This document shows, one piece after another, positions 1 to 8,097 of a stretch of DNA of 64,000 nt. The notes beneath the pieces were generated by a model that did not search any database, was not told the origin of the DNA, and saw only the letters and a list, made by a program, of their open reading frames with translations. The DNA is from Parabacteroides sp. PH5-46 (GTDB lineage: Bacteria; Bacteroidota; Bacteroidia; Bacteroidales; Tannerellaceae), in NCBI RefSeq assembly GCF_029892785.1, contig NZ_JARXXA010000008.1:1-64000 (forward strand), given 5' to 3'. Positions within the stretch are counted from its first letter, which is position 1. Each line of letters opens with the position of its first letter. Position numbers and translations under genes: made by a program.

Positions 1-34
1 ATTGAAACTTGCTAAAAATTAAATAATGTCATTT

Positions 35-80
35 GATCTGCAAATTATTTGTATATTTTCTCTCAAATAATTTGCAGATC
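35..80. repeat. perfect 16-bp inverted repeat
   Basis: Bases 35-50 (GATCTGCAAATTATTT) are the exact reverse complement of 65-80, with a 14-base spacer. It lies beyond the 3' end of the leftward gene at 139-921. On the minus strand no T-run follows, so it is not a classical terminator; a recombination or protein-binding site is possible. No second copy was noticed in the window. Confidence 0.6.
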
Positions 81-138
81 TCATAAGAATAGTAACGGGC
101 GGAAACCGCGCGTCTGTTTATTTTATATCAGCTATATT

Positions 139-921
139 TTATCTGCTGTTTTGTGGGCAGCATCCCCAACCGTCGTATTTGGCACCGTAGTCATTACCCA
201 ATGTTACTAACTCCCATGTATATTCGTTAATCTCTGAGGGCATGACATTGTTTAGCCGGGAGATTTGCAATGCGAAATGATAGGAATCGCCATGATCTAC
301 GGTTTCTTTTAGCGCCACTTTATATCCGAGCGTTTCGACTTCCCGAATAAACTGCTCTCGCCCTTCTTCGGTCGGGAAATAGATAAAGTGATCCACTTCC
401 CTTTCTTTGCTGAAGTCGTCGCCGTCCTGATCCAGTTGGAATAAGACCGACTGGTTTTCTATGGTTTGCAGTTCGTATTTGGATGGGTACAACAAGTCGA
501 AGTAGGTATTCCAATCCTTGTCTTTCTGCACTTCAATGTTGTACGAGTATTCGGGATGTACATTCATGACGGACTTTAAGAGTTCCTCGCATTCTTTTCC
601 GTGTTTTACATAAAGGTACATATTCATCAGACCGTTTGACTTAACGATTCCTGCGACGATGACATTTTTCTTTTCGGTAGCCTCGATGATTTCTTCTTGG
701 ATGCTGTGTAGTACCTCGGATTCTTCTTCTGCCGTGAATAATCCGTTTTCATCTGCGGAGAGCATCTGAATAGTAAATAGCAGCAACTCTTTGAGGTTAT
801 CTATTGGGGCTAAGTCTACCAGCGCGAGGTTCATCAGGACGTTAGCGGGATGATCTTCGATGTGGCTGAAATAAGCAACCCATTGTTCTGGTATATTGTT
901 GGTTTTAATTGATTCTGACAT
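139..921 (-). CDS. DUF695-like / RraB-like domain protein
   Basis: 260 aa, soluble, no signal peptide. Residues about 10-150 resemble the DUF695 domain and the last ~95 residues resemble the RNase E-inhibitor RraB fold, ending in the aromatic/Gly motif YGAKYDGWGCCP typical of RraB-like proteins. Such fusions are known in Bacteroidetes and Proteobacteria, but their role is unproven; RraB itself binds RNase E in enterobacteria, and transferring that role here would be inference. The gene stands alone, reading leftward, separated by a hairpin (1018-1045) from the small-gene block to its right. It is unclear whether it is element cargo or chromosomal. Confidence 0.7.
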   Translation of the reverse strand: MSESIKTNNIPEQWVAYFSHIEDHPANVLMNLALVDLAPIDNLKELLLFTIQMLSADENGLFTAEEESEVLHSIQEEIIEATEKKNVIVAGIVKSNGLMNMYLYVKHGKECEELLKSVMNVHPEYSYNIEVQKDKDWNTYFDLLYPSKYELQTIENQSVLFQLDQDGDDFSKEREVDHFIYFPTEEGREQFIREVETLGYKVALKETVDHGDSYHFALQISRLNNVMPSEINEYTWELVTLGNDYGAKYDGWGCCPQNSR

Positions 922-1017
922 ATTGTATAACTTTTATTACGGCGTGAATTTAACTAAAAGATTTTAATACTCACTGTATTAGGATAATCTAAAAAATATT
1001 TAGTGATATAATAGCTA

Positions 1018-1045
1018 TCCCGACGGTGTTCCGTCGGGATTTTTT
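1018..1045 (+). terminator. strong hairpin with T-run on plus strand
   Basis: A 9-bp perfect stem TCCCGACGG / CCGTCGGGA (1018-1026, 1031-1039) with a TGTT loop is followed on the plus strand by six T. Both flanking genes read leftward, so the T-run faces the wrong way for them. On the minus strand the stem is followed by a mixed AT sequence, and it may still slow leftward transcripts from 1065. Confidence 0.6.
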
Positions 1046-1064
1046 CGTGTATAAAGAGGAAAAT

Positions 1065-1427
1065 TCAACGAATATCTGTACCGAACATTTCATTGAAGAA
1101 CGCTACAAGTTCCTCTCGACGCAGGCTATCCCAATAGAGAGAGGCAGGGTGATACGGTTCGTGCCGACCGATTTCATAGGCAATATCCATTTTTGTAAAA
1201 CGCTTGCCCTGATTGTAGCGCATTTCTGTACCTTCCAACCAACGTGAACGACGGCTTTGTTGTTGAAGCGGGAGCAGTTGTTCCAACATATAGGCATAAT
1301 TTTCGCCTACGGTGTGTCCGCTTTCCATTTTATACGGACTGTCTTTACAACGCTTACATTCGTCAATGGCGGCGTTCAAATCTGTTACTTCAATTATGTT
1401 TCCATCTATGTCTTTTATTGTTGTCAT
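1065..1427 (-). CDS. hypothetical protein of mobile-element block
   Basis: 120 aa, soluble, hydrophilic. It begins with a short ruler-like N-terminus (TTIKDIDGNIIEVTD), has a CKRC cysteine pair near residue 24-27, and a C-terminal segment ending in a helix (REELVAFFNEMFGTDIR). Proteins of this look recur among accessory genes of Bacteroides conjugative elements, but I know no function. It is the last gene of a leftward block, 8 bp downstream of the 226-aa gene, and is followed by the 1018-1045 hairpin. Confidence 0.65.
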   Translation of the reverse strand: MTTIKDIDGNIIEVTDLNAAIDECKRCKDSPYKMESGHTVGENYAYMLEQLLPLQQQSRRSRWLEGTEMRYNQGKRFTKMDIAYEIGRHEPYHPASLYWDSLRREELVAFFNEMFGTDIR

Positions 1428-1435
1428 ATTCTTTG

Positions 1436-2116
1436 TTATTTAGAGGTTTGTACTTGCATTGAGGAAACATACCAATTATCTTGATACTTGTCTCCAATCA
1501 GGTTAAAAGTACCTGATAGTCCGCTATTATCTGCGTATTTCTTGGCTTCCATTATAGAGCTGAACTCGCCCAACTTTTTGAATCCAATAAATAATTTATA
1601 CATGGTGCTGTTCTGTTTATGCTTGATGACTTCTGCCTGTAAAATGGCATACGCTTCATTATAATTTTTCTTTTTCTGTTCCAATTTGGCTTTGGCTTTG
1701 AGTAACTTTTCATCCGTTTCAAGATTGAAAAACAGGTCATTGTGTGTCATATAGTCGATATATTTGGCGATTGCCCTTTCTACCTTAGTTATCTGCGCTT
1801 TTGCCGAAGCTACTTTGCCTAAAAGGAAGTCAAAACCTGTTTGCAATCCCGTCCGCTTGTCGTATGCACAGTGATATACCCAAATTTTCTTACGGGGGTA
1901 TTTACATACCAATTTTGCCCTGCGCCACTCAATAACCCACCGCCAACGGTCTAACATGGCACGAGGGATGTCGATTATATGTAGTATTTCACGGTTTCTG
2001 TCCTCGTCCCTTACTTCAAAGGTTATATATACCCAATGTTCTATTTTGAGTTCCCGTTCCGCTTTTGCAAGGTCTTTGGCATCTTGCATCCAATCGTCTA
2101 TTTTTTCCTGTGCCAT
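1436..2116 (-). CDS. hypothetical coiled-coil protein
   Basis: 226 aa, no signal peptide, strongly basic and helical. Residues about 95-165 are Lys/Ala/Glu-rich with heptad-like spacing, suggesting a coiled coil. A Trp/Arg-rich stretch (RAMLDRWRWVIEWRRAKL) sits near residues 52-69. The last ~50 residues (YKLFIGFKKLGEFSS onward) look like a separate small beta domain. Function not recognised. It lies 8 bp upstream of the 120-aa gene and 11 bp downstream of the 77-aa gene in the same leftward block, so co-transcription is likely. Confidence 0.65.
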   Translation of the reverse strand: MAQEKIDDWMQDAKDLAKAERELKIEHWVYITFEVRDEDRNREILHIIDIPRAMLDRWRWVIEWRRAKLVCKYPRKKIWVYHCAYDKRTGLQTGFDFLLGKVASAKAQITKVERAIAKYIDYMTHNDLFFNLETDEKLLKAKAKLEQKKKNYNEAYAILQAEVIKHKQNSTMYKLFIGFKKLGEFSSIMEAKKYADNSGLSGTFNLIGDKYQDNWYVSSMQVQTSK

Positions 2117-2127
2117 GATATTGATAA

Positions 2128-2361
2128 TTAACTGTTATAAATTTGCTGTATTTCTTCTCCGATTTTTGACAACGCTTGTCGTTGTTCATCGGTAAGTGAT
2201 AGTACAAAATCATCGTTGCTATACCATTCTCCGCTATCTTCTTGTTCTCGGAAACATCGCCTGTTAGCAGTATCTACGATTCCCAATATTACATCAACTT
2301 CGGTTGAAGTTAGTCCGCTAATTGTGCAGGTCTTATTTGTTTTATTTACTTTCAATTTCAT
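2128..2361 (-). CDS. small hypothetical protein
   Basis: 77 aa, acidic, no membrane segment. It has a predicted beta hairpin (MKLKVNKTNKTCTISGL) followed by two helices, the second (LTDEQRQALSKIGEEIQQIY) near the C-terminus. No known domain recognised. It is kept as real because it is tightly packed in a co-oriented block and has ordinary amino-acid composition. Confidence 0.55.
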   Translation of the reverse strand: MKLKVNKTNKTCTISGLTSTEVDVILGIVDTANRRCFREQEDSGEWYSNDDFVLSLTDEQRQALSKIGEEIQQIYNS

Positions 2362-2399
2362 GCTTTTTGAGATTATGGGCGGATTACTCCGCCCTTTGG

Positions 2400-3332
2400 T
2401 TATTCATATGCTTCAATCCTTTCTTTTACAATCTCATGTAAGTGTGAATTGGATTGATAAATTTTGATTTTTTCTTGAAAGGTTTTATTTTGCCAAAATT
2501 GGTTGGCATCATCAAGGAATTTTGCATCTATTTCATTATTGCCGTCTCTGTCCTGCTCTATACCTGTAATATCTTCAAATTCATCAAAACTAAGCCATTG
2601 CCACCACGTATTAAGAGTTTGCAAAGACCATTCATTCGGCTTTTTGGGACTTTCCTCAAATGATCTGACAACCGTTTTCAATTTTTGTCCGTCTGATACA
2701 CTTAATTCTTTATCCCTGTCCAAAAGCCAGTACAGGAAAAAGATGATAGTGTCTTTAGATATTATATGATTGCCATTGAATAGATTTAGCAAAACAACAG
2801 GTTCTTTTTCTTTGGCTTTCAATGCTTCTTCGCTTGTGGTATAGGCATTTTCACCGATACCGAAACGTAGGGAGTTGTTTACGGTAAATTCTACCTTTCC
2901 GTATTCTTCCATTTTCCTGTATATGAAGTGTTCTAAATCTCTTATATCGTGTATCAGGTCGAAAGGGTGCAAGGCTTCCAGTTCTTCTTTTAACTGGTTG
3001 TGAATATCCCTTAACATGGGTTCAATGGTAAACCATTTAGTAGGGTTGGTTATCTTTCGGCAAGTGGCAGGATCGTGAACGTCATCGAGAAATAAACCAT
3101 TCTTATCAAGTGTGCAATAACAGTCATAGCAGAAATGCGTATGATATTCCGTTTCGCTCTTTTTGATAGACTTATTTATGATTATTCGGATTTGACCGTT
3201 CTGTAACAGATAAAAACGGATGCTCCAACGGTCAGTTTCAAAAGCTATTTGATAATGCTTGCTTTCGCCTGTTACCCTGTTCAGGAAATGTACAACTCCC
3301 TTATACATAATTGCTATTTTATTCGGTTTCAT
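2400..3332 (-). CDS. hypothetical protein, possible metal-binding CxxC
   Basis: 310 aa, soluble. The N-terminal third contains a His/Cys cluster (THFCYDCYC near residue 66), which could bind zinc, and a further Cys near residue 90. The centre (HPFDLIHDIRDLEHFIYRK) is helical, and the C-terminus is rich in aromatic and acidic residues. I do not recognise a family. It sits in the leftward block of the integrated element, 38 bp upstream of the 77-aa gene. The adjacent 197-aa gene ends 14 bp before its start codon. Confidence 0.6.
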   Translation of the reverse strand: MKPNKIAIMYKGVVHFLNRVTGESKHYQIAFETDRWSIRFYLLQNGQIRIIINKSIKKSETEYHTHFCYDCYCTLDKNGLFLDDVHDPATCRKITNPTKWFTIEPMLRDIHNQLKEELEALHPFDLIHDIRDLEHFIYRKMEEYGKVEFTVNNSLRFGIGENAYTTSEEALKAKEKEPVVLLNLFNGNHIISKDTIIFFLYWLLDRDKELSVSDGQKLKTVVRSFEESPKKPNEWSLQTLNTWWQWLSFDEFEDITGIEQDRDGNNEIDAKFLDDANQFWQNKTFQEKIKIYQSNSHLHEIVKERIEAYE

Positions 3333-3346
3333 ATTGATTGGATTTA

Positions 3347-3940
3347 TTAAAAGAATGATAATTCTAATTGTACAGGTTTACGCCCTGTAATCTCGTCAAA
3401 TAAGGCTTTCGCTTGTTTTAATACATTGATTGCATATCGGTCGGTCTTACTGCTGTCTTTTTCAAGTCCTGTAAGCATTTCATTTAATGCTGCTTTCAGG
3501 CAGTCTTTTCTATTGTCGAATATTTTACCCCATACATTAAGCCCATAGCCTGATCCGCCTGTACTGTGAGAGTAACTCATTCCATAAGTCCATTTTCCGT
3601 TTAAGCCTTTACCCAGTGTGATATGGTTAGATACCGCCCAACCGTCCCGATGTGGGAATTGTATTTCTTCACGTTCCAAAAAATCAGGTCTTTCCAACCA
3701 ACCGTATTCGTTAAATTCCTTTTTAATGAAGCCAAATACTAAATGTCTTTCGTACTCTCGTTTATTCATTAATAACTGGCGAGGGGTATTTCCAAAACTC
3801 TCGTATTCCTCTATTATCGCCCTGTCGTTACGTCTTAATGCGTTCAGATATATAGCTACATTGTGGCGTTCTGCCCTGCAAAAATTGATGTCCTGTATCT
3901 TTTGCAATTTTTCGTATGCTGACAATTCTCTGTATTTCAT
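3347..3940 (-). CDS. hypothetical protein of mobile-element block
   Basis: 197 aa, soluble. The N-terminus is helical and basic (YEKLQKIQDINFCRAERHN); the middle has a Gly/Ser/Tyr-rich beta region (GLNGKWTYGMSYSHSTGGSG) at roughly residues 113-132; the C-terminus ends KPVQLELSFF. No enzyme motif recognised. Its position among co-oriented genes with 14-47 bp gaps supports it as an element accessory gene. Confidence 0.6.
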   Translation of the reverse strand: MKYRELSAYEKLQKIQDINFCRAERHNVAIYLNALRRNDRAIIEEYESFGNTPRQLLMNKREYERHLVFGFIKKEFNEYGWLERPDFLEREEIQFPHRDGWAVSNHITLGKGLNGKWTYGMSYSHSTGGSGYGLNVWGKIFDNRKDCLKAALNEMLTGLEKDSSKTDRYAINVLKQAKALFDEITGRKPVQLELSFF

Positions 3941-3987
3941 GACTGTTATTTTGTGGGGCAGGGTTACTGCCCCGTGTTTGACTTCTT

Positions 3988-4548
3988 TTATCTTGCACTC
4001 ATTGTTATAGTTCCTCGCAGATTGGGTGAGAACTTTTGTTCATAGGCTTCAATCTGCCTTTCAAGTTCTTCCCATGCGGTTATTTCTTCATCATACATCT
4101 GTAAATCGGCTTTACATTCTTGTATTAGAATTGTGAGGTATTCTTTTTCTATTTCAATTTGCTTGATTGCTTCATCCGCATTTATCCTGTCTTGTGAATT
4201 TTCATCAGGCTTGGTTGTTGGCAGGAGAAAAACGCAGTTGTATGATGTCAGATAATTCCATGTTTTGCCCTCCACACTTGCATACATTCTGTGATTATTG
4301 TCAGATATACCGATTGCAATGCCTTTACATCCTCTTTTTTCGGTGATGCTGTAAGAAAGGTTGTTCGGGTTCTCTGCGGTGTATATGGCTTTAATTAGCT
4401 TTGAATTGGCTACCTTGCCATTAAAGGCTCTGATAAACGGCTCACACGTTTCCAAACCTTTTATAAGGTTCTCATTTACTTTAATTTGTTGGTTCATTCT
4501 ATTAATGAACTCTTGTTTTCTATTGGGGTTCTTTAATCCGTAATACAT
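3988..4548 (-). CDS. hypothetical helical protein
   Basis: 186 aa, soluble. It has N-terminal helices (RKQEFINRMNQQIKVNENL), a central beta region, and a long acidic amphipathic helix at about residues 122-175 (ADEAIKQIEIEKEYLTIL onward) that may form a coiled coil. Function unknown. It belongs to the same leftward block, 20 bp downstream of the 68-aa gene. Confidence 0.6.
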   Translation of the reverse strand: MYYGLKNPNRKQEFINRMNQQIKVNENLIKGLETCEPFIRAFNGKVANSKLIKAIYTAENPNNLSYSITEKRGCKGIAIGISDNNHRMYASVEGKTWNYLTSYNCVFLLPTTKPDENSQDRINADEAIKQIEIEKEYLTILIQECKADLQMYDEEITAWEELERQIEAYEQKFSPNLRGTITMSAR

Positions 4549-4568
4549 GATATATTGTTTTTTGATTG

Positions 4569-4775
4569 TTAATTATTTACTGCGTCCCATTCTCCTTTTT
4601 GGTCATCAAACCAAATTGCATGATAGAATTGGACGGTTACTTTTGGCTTCTTTCTTGGGTTGGCAAAGGTTTCCGTTTGGCTGACTTTCCACCCTTTTGC
4701 AGTTTCTGCGAGAATTATACAGGATAGGTTTTTATTATACCTGTGGATGAATTTCATATCTATATCTACTCTCAT
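4569..4775 (-). CDS. small hypothetical protein
   Basis: 68 aa, basic, with a compact beta-rich pattern (SCIILAETAKGWKVSQTETF) and the C-terminal FYHAIWFDDQKGEW. No signal or membrane segment. No family recognised. It lies between the 330-aa and 186-aa genes (gaps 51 and 20 bp), all leftward. Confidence 0.5.
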   Translation of the reverse strand: MRVDIDMKFIHRYNKNLSCIILAETAKGWKVSQTETFANPRKKPKVTVQFYHAIWFDDQKGEWDAVNN

Positions 4776-4826
4776 GGTGATTGTTTTTAGTAGGGCAGAT
4801 AGGCTCTGCCCTGTGTTCTACATTGT

Positions 4827-5819
4827 TTAATCCAATCCGAAATAATAGGCTAACCTTTGCTCTTGTGATTTCGGGAAAATCCATCCTTTAATTTTTTTCC
4901 CATTAAAGGTTAATCGACTGTTGAAGCGTCCTCCCATTGCTCTTAGTTCGTCTTTAATTGCTTTGGTTTCCCCGAATACCGCTACTGCTTTGGCTGAATA
5001 CTCAACCATTGTACAACCGCATTTACTTTCCCCTGTCTGGTTGGTTGGTGGCGTTGTGTTGGACTTACTGATATGTATATTATCTTCGCTTCCTGCTGTG
5101 TATGCAAAATCTTCAATAGTGCGTTCACGGTTATATACTGGCACTTTTTTAATTATCCAACCGCTATGCCTATATTCTCCTAAATAATACCCTGCACCCA
5201 TAGAGTATTTTTCCCTATTTTCGTAATCCTCGTTAAACTCGGCTAAATAGGCGGTTTCCTCGAAGTTTGATGCGTATTTACGCATTTCGGAAAAAATATC
5301 CCTTTTATGTTTGGAAAAGCCTAAAATGACGGTGCGTTGTGTGCTACTTCCGTAATAGTCGGTTTGACTATCGCTTTCGTTTTGTTTCAGACGTGCCACG
5401 ATTACCGCTTGCGCATCTTCGGGAAATATCTCGGCAAAACGTTTACGCCCTATTACCTTAACTTCTTCTACTCTTATCTTCTCTTTTTCGGCTTCGTCTG
5501 TTTCCGCTTTAACTATGTCTTTCGCTTCCTGAAGAAGTAACGCCACTTCAAAACCATCCATAAATTCAGGATTTTCGCTGTCGTAATAATAACCGATACC
5601 GAATTTTTCGCTTAATGGTCTGATTATGTCTGCTGTCTGAAAAACTTTTTTCCGTAGGTTAATCAGCTTGTAAGTGATACCCCAGTTATTTTTAACGATG
5701 TCATAGACTACATATCTGTCATAGCTATAACCCTCCATTTGGATAACCTGATTGACTTGAACAACCTGTATAGCCTTGTCAATTTCCTTGTTTGCTCCTA
5801 ATAAAAATACTTTGCTCAT
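4827..5819 (-). CDS. mobile-element protein with C-terminal ruler domain
   Basis: 330 aa, soluble. The last ~65 residues (VEYSAKAVAVFGETKAIKDE, then RAMGGRFNSRL and GWIFPKSQEQR) match a small domain recurring at the C-termini of accessory proteins in Bacteroides conjugative elements, where it is fused to varied N-termini; its function is not established as far as I know. A low-complexity linker (NTTPPTNQTGESKCGC) near residue 255 separates it from an N-terminal region of mixed alpha/beta character. It is second in the leftward block, after the 78-aa membrane protein. Confidence 0.65.
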   Translation of the reverse strand: MSKVFLLGANKEIDKAIQVVQVNQVIQMEGYSYDRYVVYDIVKNNWGITYKLINLRKKVFQTADIIRPLSEKFGIGYYYDSENPEFMDGFEVALLLQEAKDIVKAETDEAEKEKIRVEEVKVIGRKRFAEIFPEDAQAVIVARLKQNESDSQTDYYGSSTQRTVILGFSKHKRDIFSEMRKYASNFEETAYLAEFNEDYENREKYSMGAGYYLGEYRHSGWIIKKVPVYNRERTIEDFAYTAGSEDNIHISKSNTTPPTNQTGESKCGCTMVEYSAKAVAVFGETKAIKDELRAMGGRFNSRLTFNGKKIKGWIFPKSQEQRLAYYFGLD

Positions 5820-5838
5820 AACTCTAAATTTTAAGGGA

Positions 5839-6075
5839 TTATAAAAAGGTCAGCATTGCGAGAATAAAGAGGATTATAGCACCCATACCCACGAAAAAGG
5901 AGAGGATACCCCGTATAACAGGAAGAAAGAGATACAAGCCCACTAAAGCCCAAATAAACCCTGTTCCCCACACACAGAAGCCCAAAACCGCCAAAACGAT
6001 TTTTAAAACCAATTTTATGCTAATTGGATGGTAGGCTGTCGGTCGTTGTTTCCTATTTTTTTCTGTACTTCTCAT
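5839..6075 (-). CDS. small two-helix membrane protein
   Basis: 78 aa. A basic N-terminus (MRSTEKNRKQRP) is followed by two hydrophobic segments, about residues 22-48 and 51-78, typical of a small inner-membrane protein with its N-terminus in the cytoplasm. First gene of the leftward block; the stop is 19 bp before the next start. Function unknown. Confidence 0.55.
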   Translation of the reverse strand: MRSTEKNRKQRPTAYHPISIKLVLKIVLAVLGFCVWGTGFIWALVGLYLFLPVIRGILSFFVGMGAIILFILAMLTFL

Positions 6076-6582
6076 AATTTCTGACTTTTTTTTTATGCCA
6101 GTATGGAGAGGGTGAGGTGTGATCGAGTTTCAGGTGCCTTACTCACGCAGTGCTTTTTGGCAGCATCAAGATTTTTCAAAAAAATACACTCGCTTTCCTG
6201 TACCTGATTGGGGTGCAGATACATTTCTTTAAGAAAAGAGGCTATAATTATTGCCCGGATAATTTCTTAAAATCTATTACAAAAGAGATTTTGAATCGAG
6301 GAAGATTTTTTTAAAAACACGTCTGATCTTGTGCAGCCAATAAACATGAAATAAATTCGCGCCTGATACTCGTTCACTCCGAACCCCTCCTTTTTTATGG
6401 TCATAACTAAATGAGGAAGAAATTATACCGAGGGAAGTACAGAAAAAAGGAAATTTGGTTGTCTGCTTTGCGTTTATCATAATAAAACGCAGAACTTTCC
6501 TCACAGAAAGGAAAGCTATATACAAAAAAAGCCTGTACCGATTTTTACGATACAGGCTCCATTTGGATTGTGATATGTATTT
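6076..6582. other. 507-base gene-free stretch
   Basis: Separates the nine-gene block from the lipoprotein gene. A minus-strand terminator sits at its right end (6524-6558). The promoter for the 6075-leftward block should lie here, but I see no clear TAnnTTTG on the minus strand. An 82-codon minus-strand reading frame (6277-6525) lacks a convincing start or composition and is not called. Confidence 0.5.
6524..6558 (-). terminator. intrinsic terminator of 6583-7113 gene
   Basis: Stem AGCCTGTA / TACAGGCT (6530-6537 with 6551-6558), followed on the minus strand by seven T (plus-strand A at 6524-6530). It lies 25 bases after the stop of the leftward lipoprotein gene. Confidence 0.75.
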
Positions 6583-7113
6583 TTATTTTGCTCTGGTTTT
6601 TCCGTAGCATTTGCTGCCGTCAGGAGATAAGTAGAAATCAAATGTTTCTTCAACGGCTGTTCCACCCGGAGCGATTGAGTATTTGCATCTAACAATTACG
6701 GCAAGAACATCATTCGGATTCTTACTGTCATATCCGTTAAGATTATCCGGAGTAAGATTTTTTAGAGAATCAATAGTATTGCTCATCCGTGCAATATCAG
6801 CATTGTATTTATCAATTTTAGCTTGATTTTTTTCTCTTGCCAGTAGATCTTCACTCATTTTTTTAGCCAGCTCAATCTTACTGATGTTAGGTTGATTATT
6901 TTTCTGAAATTCATCAGTAAGATAGGCGATACTGTCGGCAACCGTAACGTTGCCGGTTTCGCTAATCTCAATAATTTTGAAGTTGAGATTTTCTTTTGTG
7001 TCGCTCCCTTTTAACAGGTTATCAGTAATGGTTTTTTCGTAATTACTCGTTGATGAGTTTGAACCGCAGGAAACCATAAAAACAGCGATAAGTAAATAAA
7101 ATACGTGTTTCAT
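6583..7113 (-). CDS. hypothetical lipoprotein
   Basis: 176 aa. The N-terminus MKHVFYLLIAVFMVSCGS is a type II signal peptide with the lipobox cysteine at residue 16, so the protein is probably tethered to the envelope. Residues about 75-115 are charged and helical with heptad character (ELAKKMSEDLLAREKNQAKI). The C-terminus is beta-like and ends in a basic tail. No family recognised. It has its own terminator at 6524-6558 and reads leftward next to the RhuM-like gene (gap 22 bp). Confidence 0.7.
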   Translation of the reverse strand: MKHVFYLLIAVFMVSCGSNSSTSNYEKTITDNLLKGSDTKENLNFKIIEISETGNVTVADSIAYLTDEFQKNNQPNISKIELAKKMSEDLLAREKNQAKIDKYNADIARMSNTIDSLKNLTPDNLNGYDSKNPNDVLAVIVRCKYSIAPGGTAVEETFDFYLSPDGSKCYGKTRAK

Positions 7114-7135
7114 ATCTAAATGTATTAAACGTTTA

Positions 7136-7555
7136 TTAATTCATCGAAATAGCCGGAAGTTTTGAGTGTAGGTTATATACTATCAGAACTTCTGTTGATT
7201 TTTTATTATCAGTCCGGGTATATTCGGTTAATGCTTTCATTACCCATTCCCGAAATGCTTTTGCTTCAAAAGATGCTACACGGTAGCTGACAAATATCAG
7301 TGCTTCCAGATTATACAGTACCGTTTCGCATGGGTGCCCGTTGCTCTCAAATTTATGTATTCGGGTAACATCTTCTTCACGGAGCAAGCCGGATTTGAAT
7401 ATACTCCGTAGATTGTTACCAATCGTATTGACAAATACATTAAATAAGTCGGCAATTTGATGTTTCGTTACCCACAGGGTGCAATTTACAAGTTTTGCTT
7501 CAACAATCAGTTGATTTTCACTATTTTCTTTAATATTTATATATCCTCGTTCCAT
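7136..7555 (-). CDS. RhuM-like DNA-binding protein, short form
   Basis: 139 aa. The region LWVTKHQIADLFNVFVNTIG (about residues 27-46) matches the helix-turn-helix start of RhuM/virulence-associated proteins, followed by the usual NLRSIFKSGLL and a conserved FVSYRVASFEAKAFREWV segment. Full RhuM proteins are about 330 aa, so this is an N-terminal-only version, as is common on Bacteroides elements. It is 6 bp downstream of the ORF6N gene and probably co-transcribed. Role: likely regulatory or accessory to the element; inference only. Confidence 0.65.
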   Translation of the reverse strand: MERGYINIKENSENQLIVEAKLVNCTLWVTKHQIADLFNVFVNTIGNNLRSIFKSGLLREEDVTRIHKFESNGHPCETVLYNLEALIFVSYRVASFEAKAFREWVMKALTEYTRTDNKKSTEVLIVYNLHSKLPAISMN

Positions 7556-7561
7556 AATATA

Positions 7562-8086
7562 TTATTCTTCATCCTGTTGAACATTATAACCAATACGCTT
7601 ACGGGGTTTATTTTCCAGTTCCTTTTGTGATGCAAGTTCGGTAAGAGCTTGGTAAATATCACTAAACTGCATATTTGTTTCCACCATAAATTCCTCCAAT
7701 TTACGATTTAATTCCGCATAACCCAGTGCATATTGTCGTAAAGCGACAAAAGCTCTGATAATAGATATATTAACCTGAATGGCCAACGTGCTGTTAAGAA
7801 CGCTTGACAGTTGGGCTATACCCTGTTCAGTAAATGCAAAAGGTAAGTATTTTACGTGTTGCCCTTGTCCTTGATTTTCTAAGGTGCCAAAATTGCACCT
7901 TAAAAAATCGTACTCTTCCTTTGAGAGTTCAATCATAAAATCCGGAGGAAAACGGTCTATGTTCCGACGAACAGAACGTTTCAGATTTTTGGTTTCAACC
8001 TGATATAATTCAGCCAAATCGTAATCCAACATAACTCGCATACCTCGGATTTCATAAATCTTGCTTTGAATAATTTGTAATTCCAT
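7562..8086 (-). CDS. ORF6N domain DNA-binding protein
   Basis: 174 aa. Residues about 8-95 carry the ORF6N domain: KIYEIRGMRVMLDYDLAELY, RNIDRFPPDFMIEL, then LPFAFTEQGIAQLSSVL, the standard order for this phage/plasmid antirepressor-like family. The C-terminal ~50 residues form a charged helix. Such proteins bind DNA and are common cargo of phages and integrative elements. It lies 11 bp after the recombinase-like gene and 6 bp before the RhuM-like gene, reading leftward. Confidence 0.85.
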   Translation of the reverse strand: MELQIIQSKIYEIRGMRVMLDYDLAELYQVETKNLKRSVRRNIDRFPPDFMIELSKEEYDFLRCNFGTLENQGQGQHVKYLPFAFTEQGIAQLSSVLNSTLAIQVNISIIRAFVALRQYALGYAELNRKLEEFMVETNMQFSDIYQALTELASQKELENKPRKRIGYNVQQDEE

Positions 8087-8097
8087 GATAAATATTT

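Noticed and set aside
6277-6525. 82-codon minus-strand frame
   Set aside because: No ribosome-binding site or domain, unusual composition, and it runs into the terminator stem.
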